DNA of 64,000 nucleotides, taken from assembly GCA_030077755.1 (NCBI GenBank), contig JAQJZZ010000002.1, positions 1,798,001 to 1,862,000 of the forward strand, read 5' to 3'. Shown one piece after another: positions 22,022-33,071 of this stretch; positions within the stretch are counted from its first letter, which is position 1, and every line of letters begins with the position of its first letter. The notes under the pieces are model-generated. The model made no database searches and was not told the DNA's origin. It saw nothing but the letters and a program-made list of their open reading frames with translations. The position numbers and the translations under genes were made by a program. The DNA is from Filosporella fistucella. Lineage: Eukaryota > Ascomycota > Leotiomycetes > Helotiales.

Positions 22022-23597
22022 TGATTAAAGAAGTCTTCGCTTTGATTAGACACAGCTGAATTCAATATACAGCATGCTATGAGAAGTTCGAGGGATCAGA
22101 GCTTCATACCAGAGAGGCGTTTAGATAGAGTACTGGATTCTCTATGCTTTAATAGATCTTGATCTCTTCGCTTAGTGTAACTTCCGTGCCCATCACTGTT
22201 GTATGATGTGTTAGCCCGGCTCAGCCTAACACGAGATGTCATGTCCACGCTTGATGCTACTCTCCGTCTGAAACGAATTACTCATGATCTCCAAAGAAAG
22301 GATGCTTGCTTAGTCGTCGCCTGTGCCGAGACCTGCTAAGAGCATACATCCCGGTGAGGTGACTCGCAACCTCCCCCGAGCAAATTCTGACGCAACGCAA
22401 ACCACGAAATCTCTTTTTTTCAAATGGGCCCATCACTTCTTCTTTTTCCACATTGATTTTCTACTACAGCTTGTTGTTCAGATCATGTTATGCGGTGTAT
22501 CGATAGGGAAGCAACATCGCAAGGGATGACAAGCAGCGAACGCAAGCAACTCTTTCTCGAATTGGGACAAACTTGTTCCTGTTTCATAAGGTATGTAAAC
22601 TTCAACTTCTTCTTGAGATTTTCTCTTTGCGGTATTTGAATAGAGAAGCAACGGCAGAGGTGATGACAAGCCCGATGGGCACTAACACTTACCAATCTCG
22701 CATTCTTGTGGGACTTCGGCCCTGTGGATACCATGGCAGAGGGGTTCCTACTTCTTCAGACAAAGAAAGGATTATATAAGTGTTTCAAAGATCTTAGATT
22801 GAGGGGACCATGATACTGACAACTGTTGAAGGATACAGAAGAATCTTTCATACCACCAAGGACTCGATCTCGATCATGGTCACGTACACGATATCACTCT
22901 GAGACGTTATTCTTTCTACCTAGGGCATGATGCTATATGCTCAGTAGCTTCTCGGTCCACTATCACCATACATGAAAGGATGAAGAAGAGATAGTCCGAA
23001 CTGCATTCGACAATGGAAGAATCTACCATTCCCATCGCATGTTGCCAGATTTACTACTGCCATGTGGCGATCACTGTCCGACAAACGATGAACTTAGATC
23101 AGAACAAGGCACAATACATGAAAACGACGTGTCTCGATGACTTGCGGGTAAGAAGACTGTCTGAGCCTTGCAAAAGAACAAATGATTCGAAAAGAAATTC
23201 TACACGAAAGTACAACTCAAAGATTAGATGTCCATGGCTATCACTAAGACCTAGCTATTATGATCCTGCTCCCTTTCGGCTCTCTGATAGTAGACAATCA
23301 GATGATAGCATGGGCATGGTGAAGGTAAATGCAGCAGTTGAAGGATGCAATATTGAGAAAGCGATGATGAGGGTTTGGGACCAGCTTTTGATAGGGAAAT
23401 GGCTTGTTGATTTTGCAACCCAACTGCTTGAACCGGTGCATATATTGAAACTGAAGTGCTCCGCAATTTGGCTAGATGTTAGAAGCATTGCAGTCGACCT
23501 TCATGGTGAATGTCGCCGCCTCAGTCCCAGCGTGACTAGCTCCAATATATTGAAGTGGAAACGCGTCTCATCACCTGCAAGCTCCACGAACATCACG
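22022..23597. other. Gene-poor stretch with an imperfect direct repeat
   Basis: No gene supported. A roughly 32-nt imperfect direct repeat occurs at 22503-22534 and 22640-22671 (shared core GAAGCAAC...GATGACAAGC). The plus frame that reaches the next gene is open from 23013, but most of that upstream part does not read like protein. Confidence 0.45.
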
Positions 23598-23693
23598 ATC
23601 CACAGAGACATCAAATACCAGATCCACAAAGACATCAAATACGAGATCTTCAAAGGCTTTACATTCGACATATTCAAACACATCGAACAAAGC
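23598..23693 (+). repeat. Four 24-nt tandem units just before the 23697 gene
   Basis: Units start at 23598, 23622, 23646 and 23670. The first two are nearly identical (ATCCACARAGACATCAAATA core); the last two are diverged. The 24-nt period equals eight codons and is in frame with the downstream ATG, reading IHRDIKYQ, IHKDIKYE, IFKGFTFD, IFKHIEQS. Confidence 0.7.
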
Positions 23694-23696
23694 ACA

Positions 23697-24408
23697 ATGG
23701 CTGCCGAATACTCCGACAGCGAATACCCCCAGAACGAGGATGGAAATATGAGCACTCCAGCGAGGAGCAGGCACAATGCCTCCTCCTCAGTACGTAAAAA
23801 TCAACCTACACCACCTACCAATGCTGCTCCAAGTCCAGGAGACACCTTCAAGCCTATCCTACTGCAACAGGATGGACCGGGACTCAAGTACTTGTCGGAG
23901 ATCGGAACCATCGCAGAGAGGATCGAGCCATTGTTCTACCCAGAGAAGAAGATCGAGAAAGTCCTGCGCAAGATGTCATTCTCAAACAAGAAACCAGCGT
24001 ACCACGAGGCGATGGAGAAGCTGACTGGCAAAATCAACCTCGTTGCCGGGTACACCGCGGACCCTCTCTTCTTTGAGAATGTTGAAATCACCCGGCTGCA
24101 AGCAGCAACAAAAGTCGTAAGTACCTAGCCATGATTCTCCCAGGATCCAACGCGGCCGCTGACTGTCCACATAGATGTATCGAACAATGAGGAGCTTCAC
24201 TGTTCACATCGCTTTGGCACTACGGGACGATTTTGATTCGTTCAAGAAGGAGGGAGACTTGCTGCGGAGGAACCTGGAGTCGCTCGGAGCTTCCCTCCGG
24301 GGACTCCACAATGGCCTGGAAGAATTGGTGGCATACGAGGAGGTGGGATTTGCCGGGGCAATCAACCCCGTTGAGGCGGCTATTCATAGCCTAGAGGATG
24401 CATTGTAA
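23697..24408 (+). CDS. Unknown 217-aa protein
   Basis: Exons 23697-24116 and 24175-24408, joined by a 58-nt intron with a GTAAGT donor, CTGAC branch and ATAG acceptor. The ATG has a strong context (GCACAATGGCT). The N-terminal 60 residues are Ser/Thr/Pro-rich and probably disordered. The remainder is predicted helical, with GLKYLSEIGTIAERIEPLFYPEKKI in the middle and an amphipathic C-terminus (DDFDSFKKEGDLLRRNLESLG). No known domain is recognised. The frame is open for 228 codons upstream of this ATG, and the four 8-codon repeats there are in frame, so a longer N-terminus is possible. The gene is immediately followed by a large tandem-repeat array, which its 3' UTR may enter. Confidence 0.6.
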
Positions 24409-24446
24409 TGTAATTGTACTTTGTACAGCGGAGCGTGGTGGCTGGG

Positions 24447-25720
24447 GGAAATTCATTGTGAATTTTCCACCAAATGGATTCCTTTCTGCTCACTGAAATA
24501 TTGAAACGACTTTTGTGACTGCCGAATACTATATATGAAGCATTGAAGATTCAGAATATCATATTCGTTGTGCTTTTGCCAACGAATAGAGTATTTGCTG
24601 CTCGCTAAAATACTAAAACAACTTTTGTAATAGCTAAACACTATATTCGAAGGATTGGACATTTAGAATAGCATATTCGTTGTGCTTCGATTACTGAATA
24701 GAGTGCTCGCTGCTCGCTGAAATACTAAGACGACTTTTGTAATAGCTAAATACTATATTCGAAGCATTGAACATTTAGAATAGCATATTCGGTGCGCTTT
24801 GGCCAACGAATAGAATACTTCCTGCTCGCTCAAATACTAAAACGACTTTCACAGCTCTTTGAAACTATATTTAAAGCATTGAACATTTAGAGTAGCATAA
24901 TCGTTCTACTTTTGCCAACAGAATAGAGTATCTTTCGCTCGCTCAAACATTGAAACGACTTTGCAGCTCTTGAAAATCAGATTCCAGGCATGGAACATTT
25001 GAAATAGCATACCTGTTCTGCTGCTGCCACAGAATAGAGTATCTTTCACTCGCTCAAACACTGAAACGACTTTGAAGCTCTTGAAAACTAGATTATAGAC
25101 ATAGAAAATTTGATATAGCATACCCGTTCTGCTACTAGCATTGAATAGAGTGCCTTTCACTCGCTCAAATGCTGACAGACTTTGCAGCTCCTCAAAATAT
25201 GATTCTAGGTATTGGATATTTGAGCTAGGATATTCGTTGCAGTTTTGCCACAGAATACAGTGGCTTTCATCAGCGCAAATTTTCAAATGACTTTGTGACT
25301 CTAGAAGGTTATACTCTGGACATTGGATATTCGAGATAGCGTATTCATTGCGCTATCTATCACTGAATAGGAATGCAGGTGCTATGTATATACAAGCTGG
25401 GCTCTGCTATCTATAGCAATGTGTCCTCAAACACTGGATATTCGGAATAGGTTACTGATCATACTGTCTGTCCACGAATAAGAGATTAGTCATTAATGCA
25501 GACGCAAACTGGACTTTATAGTATCTGACAATATATCCTAAAGCATTGGACATGTCCAGAAAGCAATTTGTCACAGATCCTGCAATGAATCAGATATAAC
25601 TTGTTAAAAGAAATTGAGCAGGACTTTGTGAACCCCTCAGAATATTTTTCAATGGTTGAATGGTTGAACGAAACTATTGTTTCTACTATGTTGCTTCGCA
25701 GAATTATCTATAGAAGAGAC
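24447..25720. repeat. Tandem repeat array of about 112-bp units
   Basis: The landmark GAATAGAG (or a close variant) recurs at 24584, 24696, 24808, 24921, 25032, 25143, 25253, 25365, 25476 and about 25586 and 25700, so the period is 110-115 bp with about eleven copies. Each unit also carries a GCTCGCT(c/a)AAATACT block, GACTTT(T)G, and GAACATTTAGAATAGCATATTCG, which contains the inverted repeat GAATA-GCA-TATTC. Copies on the left are most alike and those on the right progressively diverged. A hairpin (GGAAATTCA-TTG-TGAATTTTCC, 24447-24468) sits at the left edge. The array is AT-rich. Confidence 0.85.
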
Positions 25721-26860
25721 AATATGTCGTCAATGGACAATCCAGGCTGACTTTTTCACAGTTCCTCAATTGAGCGAGCGTCAATTATAAGGAGACTATA
25801 GCTATATTAGAGATTTGGGACTAATATATCCATGTTTGTGTGTTTGTGCACTTGCGTATACAAGAAAGACTGCAACTGAATCGGAAATCGGTAATTTGTT
25901 GTAAGTATTCCACTGAGTTTGAATGAGTGGAACAGCTCAAAAGAGTATAGATTCATTGGACATCTAGGAGTACCATCTATACATATACTTTATAGCGCGG
26001 GTGTCTTCAAAGAAAAGATTGCAGATATATCAAACATCTTAGACTACAACAACTGGTACTATTCATTTGGGCAACAGAGGCATTGGTATATTAAGATAGA
26101 GACATTGGATATTCAGGAGTACGACACATATCAATGAGTCATTGGATAATGACAATTGCAGGCTTGCTATATATGAGGCATTGGATAAATTGAAAAAGTA
26201 CATCGGTCTATATAGCGTCTGGTGATGTGCAACTGAACAAATAAGTGGTTGGAGTAGAGAAATTGTAGAGCCACAACTACCAGAGCAACTACTCTCCTTT
26301 GAATGGATATCATCAGAAACCTTTGTTGGATTAAGAGATTGTGTGTTCGGGACCAGCGCGACATCCAAGTCTACTTGATCGGAATAGCCTGATAGATTTG
26401 CTATAACTAATACTCAGCCAATCTTAGATATAGGCACTCGTTATCAAGTGAATAGTTATAGTTAGCAGACCTGCTGAACAGTTATTGCACATCCGAAACC
26501 ATCACACCCTATACTATCTATTTCAAAGAGTGTGTCTTGGTAGGTAGAAAAAAAGGCAGAACTACTACAGAAATAGGATTTGGCAATAACATGCAGCTTT
26601 GGTGTTATACTTCCACCATTTTGGACTGACGGAATTGACGATGAGATATGCCAGAACGTTTCTTCTGAAATGTTGCAGTGAGGTCGTCCAGAGAAATGTG
26701 GGTTTGTGACAAGCCAAGACCAATCAGACTAAAGCCCGCACCACGCTAAGATTGTCTTGAATTTTTTCTCGAGATCCACGATAAGCATCCTGGCTGACAC
26801 TTCAAGACGAAAATTGAGGTGCAAATCCCACAGATCAAATTACTCATCCAACATATCACG
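25721..26860. other. Degenerate continuation of the array and spacer
   Basis: Fragments of the unit, especially CATTGGATATT-like blocks at about 25956, 26101 and 26140, suggest older copies up to about 26200. No gene is supported. The last 150 bases lead into TMA23. Confidence 0.5.
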
Positions 26861-27721
26861 ATGGATGCCCATGCCCTCCTCACATCCCAAGGATGGCGAG
26901 GAACTGGCAATTCTCTTCACCCCACCAATAATTCAATCGGGCTCTCGAAACCGCTCCTCATATCGCAGAAACAGAATAATCTCGGCATTGGCAAGAAACA
27001 GCACAAGACGAGTGATATGTGGTGGATGAATGCTTTCGACAGCACACTCAAGGGCCTCGATACATCGAAGGAGGGGCAAGTTGTGCAGACTCTCACAAGT
27101 GGTGGATTAGATATGGTCGCGAAGGGAGGCTCGAAATGGGTGGGAAGTGCTGGTGGATTGTATTCTTCGTTTGTGAGGGGAGAATGCTTAAGTGGCACCA
27201 TTACGCCCGAGGAGAGCGAAGAACCAGCGAAAAAGAAGCGGAAGAGGGAGGAGAATGGGAAGGAAAGCAAGGAGGAGAGACATGCTAGGAAGGCTGCGAA
27301 ACAGGCGTCGAAGGATTCTCAAGCCGTTATTTTGAAGGCGCCGATAATATCCGTGGAGAAGACGAAGGAAGAGCGTAGAGCAAAAAAGGCTGCAAAGCGT
27401 TCCAAGAACGTACTGTCAGTGGATGATTTATCCGTAAAGCCACCTCACGAGGAGGAGTTTGATGCACAGTCTGATGAAGATGAATCGAAAGAGAGGAGAA
27501 AGGCGAGGAAAGCGGCAAAGAAGGCTTTGAAGGAGAAAAAGTTTCGAACCTTGGATAATACACCAGTCGAAACAGAAGAGGAAGATACTACAAAGAAGCC
27601 TGAGTCGAAGGAGGAGCGGAAGGAACGGAAATGGCTGAAGAAGCTGCAGAAAGAGGCTGATTCAAGTTCATCAGACGTATCATCCGAGAAGATTTCTAAG
27701 AAGAAGAAAAGGAAAGACTGA
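26861..27721 (+). CDS. TMA23: TMA23-like ribosome biogenesis protein
   Basis: A single exon of 286 aa starting at ATG 26861. The conserved N-terminal region has LTSQGWRGTGNSLH, LSKPLLISQKQNNLGIGKKQ and WWMNAFDSTLKGLD, the pattern of the Tma23 family, which has a G-patch-like start. The rest is very Lys/Glu-rich with repeated ESKEERxARKAAK blocks, a common feature of nucleolar proteins. Yeast Tma23 is a nucleolar protein linked to 40S subunit biogenesis. The open frame extends slightly 5' of the ATG but without another in-frame ATG. Assignment is based on the N-terminal motifs. Confidence 0.8.
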   Translation: MDAHALLTSQGWRGTGNSLHPTNNSIGLSKPLLISQKQNNLGIGKKQHKTSDMWWMNAFDSTLKGLDTSKEGQVVQTLTSGGLDMVAKGGSKWVGSAGGLYSSFVRGECLSGTITPEESEEPAKKKRKREENGKESKEERHARKAAKQASKDSQAVILKAPIISVEKTKEERRAKKAAKRSKNVLSVDDLSVKPPHEEEFDAQSDEDESKERRKARKAAKKALKEKKFRTLDNTPVETEEEDTTKKPESKEERKERKWLKKLQKEADSSSSDVSSEKISKKKKRKD

Positions 27722-27814
27722 TACCCTCCTGTTTACATAGCACGGCGTTTTTAGGCTGGGATATTAGCGGTGATATGCATTTGCAGCGCTCTGAGCATTC
27801 TAATCAATACAATT

Positions 27815-29024
27815 TTAAGGCTCCTTGGGTATCTTGCCCGGCTTGTTTGACAATAACCAGGGTCTTCTTTCCCAGAACTCATCTTTGATAATATCCACGT
27901 GCTGCACTGTGATCCTTGCCTTGGCTCGTCTCTTCTTATCTTTCTCCTCCTGAGTCTTTGAAATCTCTGCTTGCTCAACTGTCTTTGCTGAGTCTTCATC
28001 TAGGATCTCTGATGCTGATCCCGGCTCAACGAGTTCGTACTGGTGTCATTAGAAAGGAATTGTCCGAAGGAGTGGGTCACATACATCTCGAAGCACTACG
28101 CTGCCCTTCTTGTAGATCTCTGGCTCATTGTTGTAATTGATCTTGAATCTCGAGAAGAGAATTTCATTCTTGTCCGCTGCTAATGAGCCCTGCAAATGTT
28201 AGAAAAGACTCAGCACCGCGCGACATAAAACTTACAGCAAGCTCTTTCTCTGCACTCTTAGCATCTAATCCTCCAAGTTGAATCAGGTTCCAAAATGTGG
28301 TATTGTACAGATTATTGATGTGACCTTCCAAGATTAACATTATTTGCAGTGGAAAGTGCATGTCTTGGAACTCACAATCGACCTGCCTCCAACTCATATA
28401 ATCCCTCAGGTTTTGCACGGACGGATACATTACTGCTCTCCCATCAAAACTGGGTAATGGGGCTGTAAGAGGTGTCTCAGAGAAGAATTGCGCCCACAGA
28501 TGAATATAGTAGGCTGTGAACGTCGAAACAATAGTCGTGACGAGTTTGCTAAACTCATTAGAATTGACCATGGACGGATAGAAGAGTCACACCTTGACCG
28601 CCTTTCGAACAGACTGCAGGTTTTGTGAAAAATGAAACTTTGATGGTCGTCAGCAAGCCTATTCAAATTAATGGACCTGAAATGATTACCTGTATTCGTC
28701 ACTAATGCCATATGCGATGACAATATCCGGTAACTCATTCATTACCGCTTTGGCAGCTGCATTCATGAGGTCGAGAGCACGACGATCATTTGGCTTCTCG
28801 AAGTTGTATTTGCTTGAAAACCTATGTATCATGAGATAGAGTACGGAATGAGAATATGGGTACCTCTCACTTATGGAAGCCTCGACCATCGATCCGTACC
28901 ACGATCCAGGTATTGGGGAGGAGAAGATCAGGCTGTTCGAAGGCTTTCACATATTCGTATCTGTGCTATTTAGAAATATAATCTCAGCAGGAGAAGAGAT
29001 AAGTACAGACTTTGAGTTCGCCAT
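27815..29024 (-). CDS. THG1: tRNA-His guanylyltransferase
   Basis: Eight exons: 29024-29011, 28960-28871, 28821-28690, 28637-28593, 28548-28376, 28324-28236, 28189-28085 and 28039-27815; 290 aa. The spliced protein starts [13 protein letters not shown] and has the catalytic [11 protein letters not shown], the second metal motif [24 protein letters not shown] and the conserved [13 protein letters not shown] with [13 protein letters not shown]. Thg1 adds the essential G-1 residue to the 5' end of tRNA-His by reverse (3'-5') polymerisation. Introns are 44-52 nt. The first donor is GTCTGT, a weak form, yet it is the only one that gives the family N-terminus. A palindromic TCACGTGA lies at 29272-29279, about 250 bp upstream. 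Confidence 0.92.
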
Positions 29025-29944
29025 ATTTGATCATGAATGACTCCAGGGGAAAGACAATAGAATGAGTTTGATGTTGAAGGAAGCTGGTGGTTACAGTTGG
29101 TCGAAGCGAGTGTGGGGTAGGCACTGACAAAAGAAAATGAGGATTTTAGGTATGCATTTTAGCTCAAGTAGTATGGAAGGTTCTATACAGTGAAAAGAGC
29201 CAATTTTTACCTCGCATCGGTATGTTCAGCACTTATGAATGACAGATCCTCAAGTCTCGTTCTAGTAAAAGTCACGTGATACATATGTTCCAGTGTGTCC
29301 CACAGAGACGTATGTTAGAAGCTCTTTCAATTATAGTCACAACTAAAAGCAAAGCTACTGGAAACACTGAATATGCACGATCTTGTGCTGAGCAAAACAA
29401 TGGGGCGCCAATCCGAGGTTGATTCTGTAATTCTTGGAGTGGTTCGTCACTGCTACACCTATAGTTCAGATCAGTTCGTAAGTTTGAAGATGTTGTTCAT
29501 GTTGCTCCGATGCTTCAGAATTCTTTCTCGAGTGCTTCCCCGAAAATACATGTTTAGGGAGAGATTTCTACCGATGTACTCATACTGCGCATTGGGAAGT
29601 GTCAAGGGTGCCATAGCCCTTGCCTCTCAAACCAACTTACCTATTTCTCCGCGATGAAATGACCTCTTCAGCCAACGTCAGTATTCTTGGACCCAGCTTT
29701 CTTATTGACCCCCAATATTGTTTCTGCTGTCAATTCTCGGAGCTTGGACAATAAGGATTAATATTTTACCGTAACCAAACCCACAATGAGCCAACTAGCT
29801 ATCAAGCAGCAAGCGGAGAATCTGAAAATCAGTGGGTCCTCCATCAATTCTCCTCTAACTACTACCCTTTAATCTACATGGGGTATCTTGACTGATGTTA
29901 ACTAAGTGAATCTATAGGCGGCGGAGGATTACTTCGATCGCGCG
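29025..29944. other. Divergent intergenic region
   Basis: Between THG1 and the 29945 gene. The frame at 29373-29657 has no family resemblance. An ATG at 29786 opens 28 codons of protein-like sequence and may be part of a 5' exon of the next gene, but no splice join with a matching phase was found. Confidence 0.45.
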
Positions 29945-30964
29945 ATGTATAGAATTGAGCACAGACTTAACAAAGCCATTCAAAGCCATAGTAGGAGATA
30001 CCCGCTTCCGACAACTCCTCTTGACGACCATATCGAATTCTGCGAGGCCACACTGAAAGAGTTGGATGGTATAAGGGGGGATATACATGGTTGGTTCCAA
30101 CTACACCACCGTCGGTTCCCAGACCCCTCCAAAGCTCAGTGGAGAAGATTTGAGAGTGTGGTAAGCAATGAATGTGCCACTGGAAAGATTATTGCTCTCG
30201 TTGCCGTCGAAAAATTCAAGATCGAAGCTTTGCTCGCTCGTTCAGTCGCTGAAAAACAAAGCAAAGATGGGGCTCCCCGAAACAATTTGCAATCGGTGCC
30301 CACAAAAGGCCGTCCAGATGAAAGACAGTCAAGTACAGCTTCGAGGCAGAGTGGACCGGCCGAAAACACAGCTCAAATTAGCGATGCAGGACAAATGGCT
30401 CTTATGCAATTCCAAAATTCTCGTCCAGCTGTCGGCGGCCTTGATCTATATCAAGTCCTCAGGCAAGAGCGAGATTCCCTTCTCGATCAATTAGGCCGGG
30501 AGTATCGCTTGGAGTTAGTGCTCGGAAACAACAGCACAAATTCAGATAGAGAACTATGGCGTGAGACCCCTACAAAATCCAGAGACGACGGGCAGAGAAG
30601 AGGAAGAGAACCTGCTGGTGGTCACAAACATGGGGTGCAGGAAACAGGAACATCGATCATTGGAGGACAGCCATCAAATTGCAGAAGCACGCTCCAAGCC
30701 AGTTTCCCAGTCGCAGACAGAAGACGGTTAGCTGCACTTCCGAGTGGGTTCGTTCCATTCTTTGCAAGGGAAGAACCAAGTGATATAATGAACCCACTCG
30801 GAAAGAACTCTCGCCGTAGTCAAGATGAAGCAAGATGTGATCCAGGTATGACCACGGGAACGAAGTATAACAGAACATTCTGACAGTCGCTAGAGCGCAG
30901 ACAGAGGAAGCGGCCAAGATTATGCGATTCAGATCCACTCCAAACTGCGGACTCAGTTGAGTAG
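29945..30964 (+). CDS. Unknown protein, about 323 aa
   Basis: Exons 29945-30845 and 30894-30964. The 48-nt intron has donor GTATGA, branch CTGAC and acceptor GCTAG; splicing replaces a short tail with ERRQRKRPRLCDSDPLQT, which contains a basic nuclear-signal-like patch. Without splicing the protein is 312 aa. The N-terminal 120 residues are helical (EHRLNKAIQSHSRRYPL, EFCEATLKELDGI), and the middle is disordered. No known domain recognised. In frame, GCG GCG GAG GAT TAC TTC GAT CGC precedes the ATG and looks coding, so an upstream exon is likely. Confidence is limited to the existence of a gene. Confidence 0.5.
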
Positions 30965-31286
30965 GGTTTGGCGGGAAATGTTCATGATGATGCATTCGGT
31001 TCACACTCAGAACGATTGGCGGTCGTTACAGAAATGGAATATCAGTCGTGGTATCGACAGGAGGGATAGAAATTCCATCTCGACGGAGTCCTTGGCTATT
31101 CTGAAATGAGGATCTGCAGAGATTGAGTTGTTAAACATGGGCCTTTGCTGATTATCGTAGTATCTGCGCGGTGGAACGAACGACCAGGTGAAATTGGTCC
31201 TAGTTTTTCGGCCTGCGTCAGAGTCCAACACACTAGGAATTAAAAATCAACTTTCGAGCGAAGATATTGGTATCTCATAAATTTGA
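30965..31286. other. Convergent intergenic region
   Basis: Short tail-to-tail spacer; only shadow frames. Nothing else seen. Confidence 0.5.
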
Positions 31287-32887
31287 CTAAACTGTGGTAA
31301 GAACACTTGCGTTCTTATACCATGTCAGGAGAGGGTTCTCCCCATTCTTAGTCTCTGTTTCCTCAACGTACGCCCATCTTCTCAGAAACTCCTCATGAGT
31401 CAAAACGCGAGTGAGTTTACCAGTGATGGCTCTATACATGAGCTCCATCACATTGAAGTCTGTGGGAAACAGAATATCGAAGTATCCTTGATGTACCTGG
31501 GATAATCAGCAGATGAGAATGAAGGGAAGGAGACTAGAACTTACAAATGGTGTTGTTACAGGCACTGTCCGCCTCCGATATCTCGTCTGAACCACTGGTG
31601 CATTGATACCCTTGATCGTATCTGGCAGATCATGGAAATCACTCGTCAAAAGCCTATGGGCAGGAAAGTATTTCCCTAAAATATCGAAAAACTGCATCAA
31701 TCTCGTGGGGATGTATTCTGGATCACTGAGATTCGGTGCGAAAGGCATTACGTTTCGTAATTTTCGCAACATCTTGTTCTGATGTAGAGGTAAAGGATAA
31801 CGGCCTCCTGTTGCTGCGTGCCGTACTCGTAGAAATCGTGATGCTACAGGATCGATATTTGGAACGTAAAATTCGTAGAAGTCACCTTTTGAATCGATCA
31901 ACACGGTACCCTGAAGAGGCTCCTCTGTAACTGGATCGTATCGGATGGCATCGTGAGCGAAGTTATCAAAAACTTCCATAGCCAAAAAATAACATGGCGA
32001 TGGGATAACCTGTGTCCATTCAAATACAGATTTATTGATGATCTCCACCTTCGATGAATGGCCTCGGGAATCCGCATTCCGCAGCAATTGATTTGCTTGC
32101 AATTTCGCAAGATTGGTCGAGATCTCGATAATCTTAAACTTTGTCCGATGGTACACCTCAGGTTCCGCATCTCGAATGTAATCTAGGATATTCAACATCA
32201 ATGTACCGTTTCCGGCACCCATTTCGTAGATTATTAGGTCGTGGTAGGGATATAGTGAGAGCTTGTAATTGGCGACTAGGTATCGGGCGATAGCTTCGCC
32301 ATAGTACGGCTTGAATAGCTCTGTAGGAGTGTGCCATAGCTGTCGCGTCTCGTTGGGCTGTGTTTTATCCAACTTGTCTTCGAATTCAGTGTACCGCTGC
32401 CCCAATAGCTTGAAAAACTCTGGTTCGTCCTGAATGTTGTTGAAATTGAATGGTTCACCTGGAGTGAAGATTACGACTTGCTTCGAGAAGTAGCCATATG
32501 AAGGGTTGTATAATGAATCTGCGAGTTATATGAGTCTTGATTTAGAGCTCCTGTTGGATGAATCGAACCTTCAATAAAGTCCCTCGTGAGCATCTTCACT
32601 CTCCTCGGCCTTTCCCTCCTCGACCTCAGCTGATCCGCGGTGACCATTGGGTATCTCTGGTATTCGTCCGACATATTCAGCGGGAAGAGATCCGTTCGCT
32701 GCTGCCAGTGGCTCTCACTCTTGCTGGTAGACTCCCCTCCATCTCCGCTGGACTTTGACATACATCTAACCTGCTGTCGTCGCCCATTTTGAATCCTCAG
32801 CGGTACTGATGATCGCGGTCGCAGAGACTGGCATGCTCGGTGTGTGAACAGCTGTCTAAACAACCGTGTAATGATTGGGGAGTCCAT
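31287..32887 (-). CDS. NDUFAF7: NDUFAF7/MidA family mitochondrial methyltransferase
   Basis: Exons 32887-32569, 32518-31545 and 31496-31287 give 500 aa. The N-terminus is Arg-rich and lacks acidic residues for 40 positions, consistent with a mitochondrial presequence. Joined exons give RDFIEDSLYNPSYGYFSKQVVIF, split here as RDFIE and DSLYNPSYGYFSKQVV, the hallmark start of the DUF185 family. The SAM-binding motif is IYEMGAGNGTLM, and LAMEVFDNFAHDA follows. The C-terminus VHQGYFDILFPTDF is conserved. NDUFAF7 dimethylates an Arg of the complex I subunit NDUFS2 and is needed for complex I assembly; function here is by homology. It shares a 184-bp divergent promoter with MCY1. Confidence 0.9.
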
Positions 32888-33071
32888 AGAACGGTATTTA
32901 ATTCTGGTGCTGCAGATGGTTTGCATGAGCTCCTGGGCGCAACATTCAAAATCGCTTGGCCAAAGCTCCAAATTCAACATCCTTGTCCCAAAGTTCTCAA
33001 GTTTCGAACGTTCCCGCCAACTTTGGAACAATTTATGAGATTGCACAAAATGTCCAAATTAAGATGATACA
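32888..33071. promoter_or_regulatory. Short divergent promoter NDUFAF7/MCY1
   Basis: Only 184 bp separate the two start codons, so transcription start regions must be shared or overlapping. No specific motif was recognised. Confidence 0.5.

Noticed and set aside
24447..25720. CRISPR-like array
   Set aside because: Units are contiguous and about 112 bp with no unique spacers; the setting is a eukaryotic chromosome.
29373..29657. A 94-codon frame upstream of the 29945 gene
   Set aside because: No family features or splice context; lies in the promoter region of THG1 and its neighbour.
32555..32575. A tRNA B-box-like sequence
   Set aside because: It falls at the intron 1 donor of NDUFAF7, and no acceptor stem or A-box can be drawn around it.
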